Assembly (NCBI RefSeq): GCF_000283155.1
Contig: NW_004454206.1
Location: forward strand, 16,347,012-16,411,011
Direction: 5' to 3'
Source: Ceratotherium simum simum
Lineage: Eukaryota; Chordata; Mammalia; Perissodactyla; Rhinocerotidae
DNA length: 64,000 bases
Part shown: positions 57,691 through 64,000 of the stretch, one piece after another
Layout of the letters: every line of letters starts with the position of its first letter
How positions within the stretch are numbered: position 1 is the stretch's first letter
Translations under genes and position numbers: made by a program
The notes under the pieces: model-generated
Seen by the model: only the letters and a program-made list of their open reading frames with translations
Database searches by the model: none
What the model was told of the DNA's origin: nothing

Positions 57691-58819
57691 AATAGTATCT
57701 TGGCCTGTTTGACACCATCAAATTTCCTATGTGATAAATGCTATTCCTGATTTGAACAAAGGATCATACCAGGAGAGGTGAATAGGTAGATACTTAAGTT
57801 GTTGCTGAATCCGGAATGTATTGTAAATATCTCAGATTGATCCTCTCCCCTTTTTTTTCCCACAACTTTCTTTACACGTTGAGAATATGATATTGCTTTA
57901 AATGGAGAATACAAAGCTAACCTTATTTGTTTGTCTTTACTGATTAAAACATCTAAAGTACTTCTTTAAAGCAGCAAATTGAGTTTTAGGTTTTATTGAT
58001 TTATACCCTTCTTCAATCCACAAAGGCTTTGAGACAGTGTATAACAAAATTTCAAACTATAAAATGAAATATTAATAGAAAAAAATGGAAGCAGGGGAGA
58101 TACAGACTACAGTTATATATTAAAGCCAAGAATAAGAAAAAAGAACATAAATATGGAAGAAGCATGGTGTAAAGTGGGTGTTTTGAGGAAACGCCTCCAA
58201 ATCACGACAGTTCTTATTAGCCTTTTATTTTGAATGTCAAAACAAAATTAGAGCTGTTTCCAGCTATTTCCCTAAAATATGTTTGCTGTAATAATTCTAA
58301 CTTGTCCTCACTTGAGTATTCATCTCAGTTTTCATAAAAGGCAGCATGTTCATAGGGCGTCAAGTAAACTAGACTTACTGAACTTTTAACAACCCTTCTC
58401 CCTTGATATTTTCATGGTAGACATTGATTTATTCAACACTAATATGTAGAAAAATACCATTAAAGAAAGCTCTGAAATGATGAGATTAGAAGAGCTTAAC
58501 AACATTACTTGAGAAGTGATGAATTGTTATTTATGATTTTGGATGTATTTTGTCCACTATACACGGCTGTATTCATAAGTAACTTTAATAGCATCTACTT
58601 GAGCAAATAATATAGTGAATTATATTTACAGGTGCTGCTATCTTAGTAGATAAGATGAGATGACCTTATTTAAAAATATTGCACTTGAATAATTAAAATG
58701 CAGCACTGGAAAAAGCTATTTTGTCTATTCTCTCACTCTACAGTAAAACACCCAGATAAAATATCTTGTTTGGATAAGATTATATTAATTTATTTTCCAA
58801 ATGAATAGAGCATTTTTTT
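57691..58819. other. Unique AT-rich sequence
   Basis: No gene or named repeat. Confidence 0.5.
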
Positions 58820-58960
58820 CTGATTAAAACATATACTTTTTCATTGTAAAAATACATTCAAAATGATGAAAGAAAAGAAAAAGAATAAAAATCGCCAATA
58901 ATCTCATTTCCCAGAGATCACACTTAACATTTTTTAGGATATTCATCTAGTCTAATTGCC
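58820..58960 (-). repeat. L1M-like 3' fragment
   Basis: AAAAATCGCCAATAATCTCA, TTTCCCAGAGATCACACTTA and ACATTTTTTAGGATATTC match an old L1 3' UTR pattern weakly. Confidence 0.45.
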
Positions 58961-59439
58961 TCTCTTTTCAGAAATCTCCCTCCTGTGTAGGTTCTTCCAT
59001 GCCCCTGCATCTTACTTCCTCTTGTTCTGTTCTTGTGTAAAGGAAATGTATTTTCGCCATGTCGAACACACAAAGTGGTTCATGTACCAGATCATTGTGT
59101 CTGTTCGTTATTAGCCAGAGGCCCTCGAACTTGTTCAGATGGTAGACAATTGGACATTATGCTGGTCCTTGTACAACACATTGAAGTACTTACGTAGTTC
59201 TTCATTTTAGGAACTGGGGACAATTTTATTAAATGAAAAAAATTATTTTCAGTTGCTTAGAAATGTGAAATTCAATTTTCATACTGCAAAAGAGATTAAA
59301 CAAACCACAAACACAGGCACACATGTCCACCATAAGAACAAGTTGTCATACAAACCCAAATTAGCTCCCTTACGTTGTCTTTGTTAACGGGTATTTGTTT
59401 GCTCCTTGTTCAGTCATCCAGAAATGCTCTTTAGCAGGA

Positions 59440-60200
59440 ATAGATGGAAACCAGTTGCAGTGACTTTTTTCCATTCTTCAAAATTGGGATGACATTTGCC
59501 CATCTCCAGTGTTAACGAAGTTCCTCAAAGACCACTGACAGCAGAGTAGGACTGTATTGCGCAAGTTCTGTCATTTCCCTGGAATATAATTGGTCTGAGG
59601 CCAGAGATTTTAGCTCATTTAGAGCAGCAAGGTGCTCTTTTAAAATTCCCTCACCTATTTTGGGCTTCATTTCCCTTATACGGTTATGCCTTTTCCAGTC
59701 TGATGAACATTCTCCTTGACAGAGCAGACAAGTAGAGGAGCCGAGCAGTTCTGCTTTCTGTGTCATCTCTATTCCTAACCTTCCCCACTCTGCCCCAATC
59801 AGTGAACCTGTGTCTTTCTGGTTCTTCTTTCTCTAAATGGAAGTGAAAAGGGCCTGAATGTTGTTTTTAACATTATCACAAGTCTCAATTGGTTTCAAGC
59901 TCGGCTTTTCCTCACTGTTGATACAGTTCTATATTGTTCTTTTTAATATTTGCCCTAGATTACGTGTCCCTTATTTCATCCCATGTTCGTACACTTTTAG
60001 AATCTGAGCTCATTTGAGGATCCCCTGTGTAGTGGCGTGCATCTTGTTCAACACCACCCTTTAAAAAAATACTCATTGGGATAATTTGCTATTACATCGT
60101 CAAAATCTTATTCTTGAAAGCCTTACAACCTTCTTGAGCTATTTTCTCTTCTAAAATTTAAGATCATGAGATCACTATTTTTTCCCTTCTTAATCTAGTA
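59440..60200 (-). mobile_element. Ancient CR1/L3-group LINE reverse-transcriptase remnant
   Basis: On the minus strand, 59766-59512 stays open for 84 codons. Within it LKEHLAALNELKSLASDQLY and the following FEE align in order with the fingers/palm approach of CR1-like reverse transcriptases, where the known pattern is 'lk.hl..ln..Ks.GpD.l...vl.ela......ls.iFe'. After the stop, 59503-59466 still gives WANVIPILKNGKK, matching the next CR1 block (W..anv.PIfKkGkk). The order and spacing fit one degraded LINE copy. The catalytic YADD block is not found. The sequence from 59770 to 60200 probably continues the upstream part but is less certain. Such relics are usually inherited by all placental mammals. 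Confidence 0.6.
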
Positions 60201-60570
60201 AACACACTACACATACACACACACTTTCCTGAAAGACAGATGCCACTTTATTTGTCTTATAGATTGTCCAAATCGATCATTGTGTATGGGGATAAAAAGG
60301 TAAATAGTATAATATCCCTGGTGGTTCACTAAGTCTGTCTCCATATAACCTGATTAGTCTTCTGAACCCTTTTAAATTCTGTCAGCAAATGACTGAGGTT
60401 TGGCAATCAGCTTGTCGTAGTTAGTTCTTTTCTTGCATGAGAAACATCTATATGTACTATGTGAAGTAGGAGAGAAAGATTTTAAATTTGTTGGATATCT
60501 TTATTGTTAACATGGCTTAGGTCATTTTTAAGTGAAGAGAGATAAGTACTTGAAAGTGATATAGTTCTTA
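60201..60570. other. Unique AT-rich sequence
   Basis: No gene or named repeat. Confidence 0.45.
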
Positions 60571-60574
60571 TTTC

Positions 60575-61440
60575 TTAATTGAAGTAAAATTTATATAAGA
60601 TGAAACAGATTTATTTGGGAAAAGAGGAGTCGTTTGTTCTTATATAAAATTGGAATCTGTTAAATTTAGTTCATCATTTCCATCTGTCAAGATATTTTGT
60701 GTAACATTCAGACTCTGCCATGTAGTTTGTTTCCCATGCTTTCTTGCTGTGTATGACTGTAGCGAGTATGAGACGAAGTATAGAAGGATGTCCCTAGACA
60801 TCTGGGAAACACAGAGATATTGTGTTCTATTTAAGTTTGTCAAGTGATCCTACTCATAAAACCAACACCTCAATGAAAAAAGAGAATATTCCCATCACCT
60901 AATTCCACCTTTCAGTTAATTCCTGCCCCCTATAGGCACCTATTGTTCTGGTTTCTATTACCATAGATTAGCTTTGTCTATTCTTGAATTCATGTAAATG
61001 GAATCACTCAGTACGTACTATTTTGATCAGCATACTATTTTTGAGATTCATCGGTGTTGTGAGTGTATCAGTAATTCATTCCTTTTTATTGCTGGTTAAT
61101 ACTCTATTGTATAAATATACCACTATTTGTTTGTCTATTCTATTGATGGACATTCAGGCTTCTTTCAGTTTGGGGATGTTTAACTTTATAAGGTACTGCA
61201 GAACAGTTTTCTCAAGTGGTTGCGCCATTTTACACTCCTATCAATGGTGGTGGAGAGCTCCATTTGCTCTTTGTCCTCCCCAACATTTGTTCTTAACAGT
61301 TCTTCTAACTTTTGCCATTTCATTGGATATGAAGTGGTGTCTTGTTGTGGTTGTAATTTGTATCACTCTGATGACTAACAATATTGAACATCTTTTCATG
61401 TATTCATTGGCCATTCGTGAACAGAAATCATGTCTGTTCA
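60575..61440 (-). repeat. Old L1 (L1M) 3' end, possibly interrupted at 60610-60850
   Basis: The right part, 60855-61440, is clear reverse L1M: TCTATTCTTGAATTCATGTA, AATGGAATCACTCAGTACG, TCTATTGATGGACATTCAGG, TTTTACACTCCTATCAATGG and AACATCTTTTCATG. A short L1M end-like text (TTGAAGTAAAATTTATATAA) lies at 60579. The 240 bases between look unrelated. The 171-residue plus-strand frame at 60984-61499 is mostly antisense to this element. Confidence 0.75.
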
Positions 61441-61800
61441 AGAGGGTACCCTTCCTCTTAGTGGGTGACAGTAATATTATTTTGAGGTCATTGGTATAAC
61501 TTGGAAATTGGGAGTGACAGAGACGTTTTCCTGCTTTGTTTCTTTTCTTTTTATTTTCTCTGAAGACTCTATCGCAAAGCAGTGTTACTCCTTGGCCAGC
61601 AGTGCGTTGGCTTTGCAAAAGCGCTGCTCCATGGTCACCCCTGTCACTAATATGAAGTGCTGAACATTTTAATTTTCTTTGACCAGCTGCTGAAGATAGT
61701 CTTTTCAGAGCTATCAGCACTAATTTGTTGGTTAGAAGCCTACTAGATATTTAAAAATCAGAAATATAATTTAATTGTGATTTTTACCACATGTGCTATG
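61441..61800. other. Unique sequence
   Basis: No gene or named repeat. Confidence 0.4.
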
Positions 61801-61804
61801 CTCA

Positions 61805-61905
61805 TTCATTTAGTCGTTGAGTCACCAAACTTCTACTGATTAACATGGTGGAAAATTCAAAGGTAAAGAAGACATTGTCCCTGCACTAAAGAAAGTCATA
61901 CATTT
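61805..61905 (-). repeat. L2 LINE tail, reverse
   Basis: GCTCATTCATTTAGTCGTTG and AGACATTGTCCCTGCACTAA fit a diverged reverse L2 tail. Confidence 0.5.
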
Positions 61906-62039
61906 CCAGTCAAAATAAGGGATGTTTAATTGTATATAGACTATGAAAAACATTAAGTAGACACAATGTGCCATAGGATTTTATAGAATAGGTAACTTTT
62001 AGTTTCAAATTTACTCATAAGAGAGAGAGTATTTGGGTG

Positions 62040-62465
62040 TGTCTTCATTCATCCATTTAACAGATGTATTTCCAACACTACCATGTAGCAGGCACTTTGC
62101 TTGGTACCAGAGTGAGAAAAGCAGTGATAATTCCTGCCCTCGTATAGCTCATAATCTAGTGGATTGGCGTGAAAGGATTACATAGGTAAGAAATGTGGGC
62201 ATTCATGATGGAGGAGAGAGAATGGGCAAAGGTCTTGGGGAATGGCCAAGGTATGACTGTAAGTTGTCCAGTTGTGCTGAAGCGTGGATGAAGAATTGGA
62301 GAGTCATTTTGAGAAGCCTAGACAGGTTTCTTCCAGGAATGTTGGGAGATTCTGAATGTTATCTAAGCTATTTGGGCTTCATTAGGCAGGTACTGAGGAT
62401 TCACTATGAATGTTTGAGCAGGAAATCCACTCCCAGAACTGTTCATCAGGAGGATTAATCTGGAA
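62040..62465 (-). repeat. L2 LINE 3' region, reverse
   Basis: TTCATTCATCCATTTAACAG, CCATGTAGCAGGCACTTTGC, TGATAATTCCTGCCCTCGTA and TAGCTCATAATCTAGTGG are the reverse L2 tail. The right part is diverged L2 coding-region sequence, so the frame at 62195-62458 is not a gene. Confidence 0.75.
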
Positions 62466-63714
62466 AGAATATGTAGGATGTTTTGGAAGGAGAAGGGTTG
62501 AGGGAAAACAGTTAGGAGGATGTATTACTAACATAGGTAAAATATGGTAAATAACCAGACTGCAGAGGAAGCAATGATGATGGAATCAACTGGGCAAGAG
62601 GTATAAGAGTTAGGATCAGTAAGACTTAGAACAGGGAAAAGAAAGGGATAAAACATAGATGAACTGGTGGTATCCAACCTGGTAAGTGGGAGAATACAGA
62701 AGTCATTCAAATAAATAGTGAAGTCAACAAAAGAAACCAGTTTCAGATTGATTTAATGTTGGCTTGAAAATATTTTCTTTGAGGTTTAAGTCAAATGGAA
62801 ATGTGCTGAAATGCTAGGCATTGGTTAAGGAGGAAACTTCACTGAAGATAAAAAAATTAGAAAACATTAACATTTAATAATTGAATCTTTTTCTTTACCC
62901 AAATTAGATTTGTAAAGAAGTCAAAACCACTATAGTTCGTTTTCATCTTTTTTTTTTTTTACAACTACCTCTGATCTTTTAGAGATTCACATGGATAATT
63001 CTAGAAGTTTTAACAAAAGACTTGCTTAAATCCTCGGGCTGTTTTATTCTTAGGTTCCTCTGGTTTGCATATAGGTCAATAAGGTACAAATTATCGACAT
63101 TGTACAAATATCCTAATAATGGAGAGAATCCATTCTTGTGCCTAATTTGTCTGATTTCCAGAGAATATGCTCAGTCAATGAACAATACACGATTATTTTT
63201 TATCATCTCCTCTTCTCATCTAATTCCATGAAGGAGAAGAGCATTACCATACAACAGATAATGAGTTGGAAAATAAGAAAGCTAACCTCAGAAATTAAGG
63301 CTTAAAAAAAAGAGTAGCTTGTATTTAATGCCTGTGTAAGTTGGCGAGAGGGACATATAAGGCTTAGTGATGCCCAACATGTGCTTAGAGGTGGATTATC
63401 TGTTGATATCTTGAGGGTTCTGTAATCTAGGCTAAATGCTTGAAATCAATTAATTGATGTTAGACACAGAGATCTGTTTTTATCCCTCTTTATCTTATTT
63501 CTGGACCTTTCCATTCTCCAGAGCCTGAGAAACTAAACCTTACCTTGATAACTTGTTATTTGTGGTAAGAGATGAGACTTTGGTAAAACACAATTATTTT
63601 TTAATGTCTATTTTTCATACTAGGATGTTGTATATATTTCAGAATTTTACTTTTGAACCTTTCTCAAATGGGAAACCATTCAACAGTATTGTAATATCTT
63701 GCCTAGTCTTGTGC
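62466..63714. other. Unique AT-rich sequence
   Basis: No gene or named repeat. A T run lies at 62949-62960. Confidence 0.5.
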
Positions 63715-63830
63715 TCAATTTATCAATAAATATTTCTAGAGCAATTATTAAGGTAAGCAGTGCCCAGCACTGTGCCTGGTAATATAAGGAAAAAGCTGTC
63801 CTCAGGCATTTATAATCTTAATTACCACAT
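63715..63830 (-). repeat. L2 LINE tail, reverse
   Basis: ATCAATAAATATTTCTAGAG, GTGCCCAGCACTGTGCCTGG and GAAAAAGCTGTCCTCAGGCA fit the reverse L2 tail. Confidence 0.7.
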
Positions 63831-63865
63831 CCTCTGTGTTTCTTTTCCTGACCATCTCCCCAAAC

Positions 63866-63915
63866 CCGGATACATATACATATATGCACGCAACCATACA
63901 CACAATCACACAATT
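63866..63915 (+). repeat. CA/TA-rich low-complexity run
   Basis: ACATATACATATATGCACGC followed by ACACACAATCACACAA. Confidence 0.75.
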
Positions 63916-64000
63916 AATTGATCTGTCTTCGCATAGCATCTCCATAGCTGCATTATAATACAGCATTGGATATAGTTATTTGCTTGTATGCTCTCTCCCA

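Noticed and set aside
60984..61499. 171-residue plus-strand open frame
   Set aside because: It is largely antisense to an L1M 3' end, has no recognisable domain and runs into unrelated sequence.
61241..61720. 159-residue minus-strand open frame
   Set aside because: Its C-terminal half is L1M 3' region. The rest has no recognised domain and no initiation or splice support.

Overview
This window is mammalian nuclear DNA with no protein-coding gene, rRNA or tRNA that I can support. It carries three copies of an equine-type tRNA-derived SINE (ERE family), each with a recognisable B box. One has 17-bp and one has 12-bp perfect target-site duplications. This points to an odd-toed ungulate (horse, donkey, zebra, or possibly rhinoceros or tapir). 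The base composition is AT-rich, CpG is strongly depleted outside a few elements, and no long ORF has a recognisable cellular domain. It is best read as intergenic or deep intronic sequence. The longest ORFs lie in L1 or L2 remnants or in sequence without any recognised domain.

Layout. 1-1090 is the 5' UTR of a LINE-1 on the minus strand whose body lies off the left edge. 1.1-9.5 kb holds old L2 and MIR fragments, a 27-bp minisatellite and a 0.7-kb L2 copy. 9.56-9.92 kb is a clean L1 3' end with a 14-bp target-site duplication. 10-18 kb holds two hAT-Charlie elements, two or three old L1 3' ends (one reaching into ORF2), a MaLR-type solo LTR inside an L2, and the first ERE SINE. 18.5-24.4 kb is mostly L2 and MIR. 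24.97-26.15 kb is a tight cluster of four hAT-Charlie MITEs, followed by the second ERE SINE. 26.7-33.9 kb is again L2/MIR, ending in an MLT1A-like solo LTR. 33.9-48.5 kb is repeat-poor, with the third ERE SINE, a probable processed pseudogene near 38.5 kb and a repeat-free candidate conserved segment at 45.9-47.3 kb. 48.5-51 kb is L1 and L2. 52.1 kb is an internally deleted MLT2-like LTR inside a MIR. 54.8-64 kb has old L1, MIR and L2 copies and an ancient CR1-like LINE reverse-transcriptase remnant at about 59.4-60.2 kb.

The elements form a readable time series. L2, MIR and the CR1-like LINE are oldest. hAT-Charlie, MLT1/MLT2 LTRs and L1M followed, several nested inside the first group. The perissodactyl L1 and ERE insertions are youngest. 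I found no evidence for a new biological system. The best leads are the CR1-like relic, the MITE cluster, the repeat-free CpG-retaining block at 45.9-47.3 kb and the L1 promoter at the left edge. Family names come from remembered consensus features and were not checked against a repeat library.
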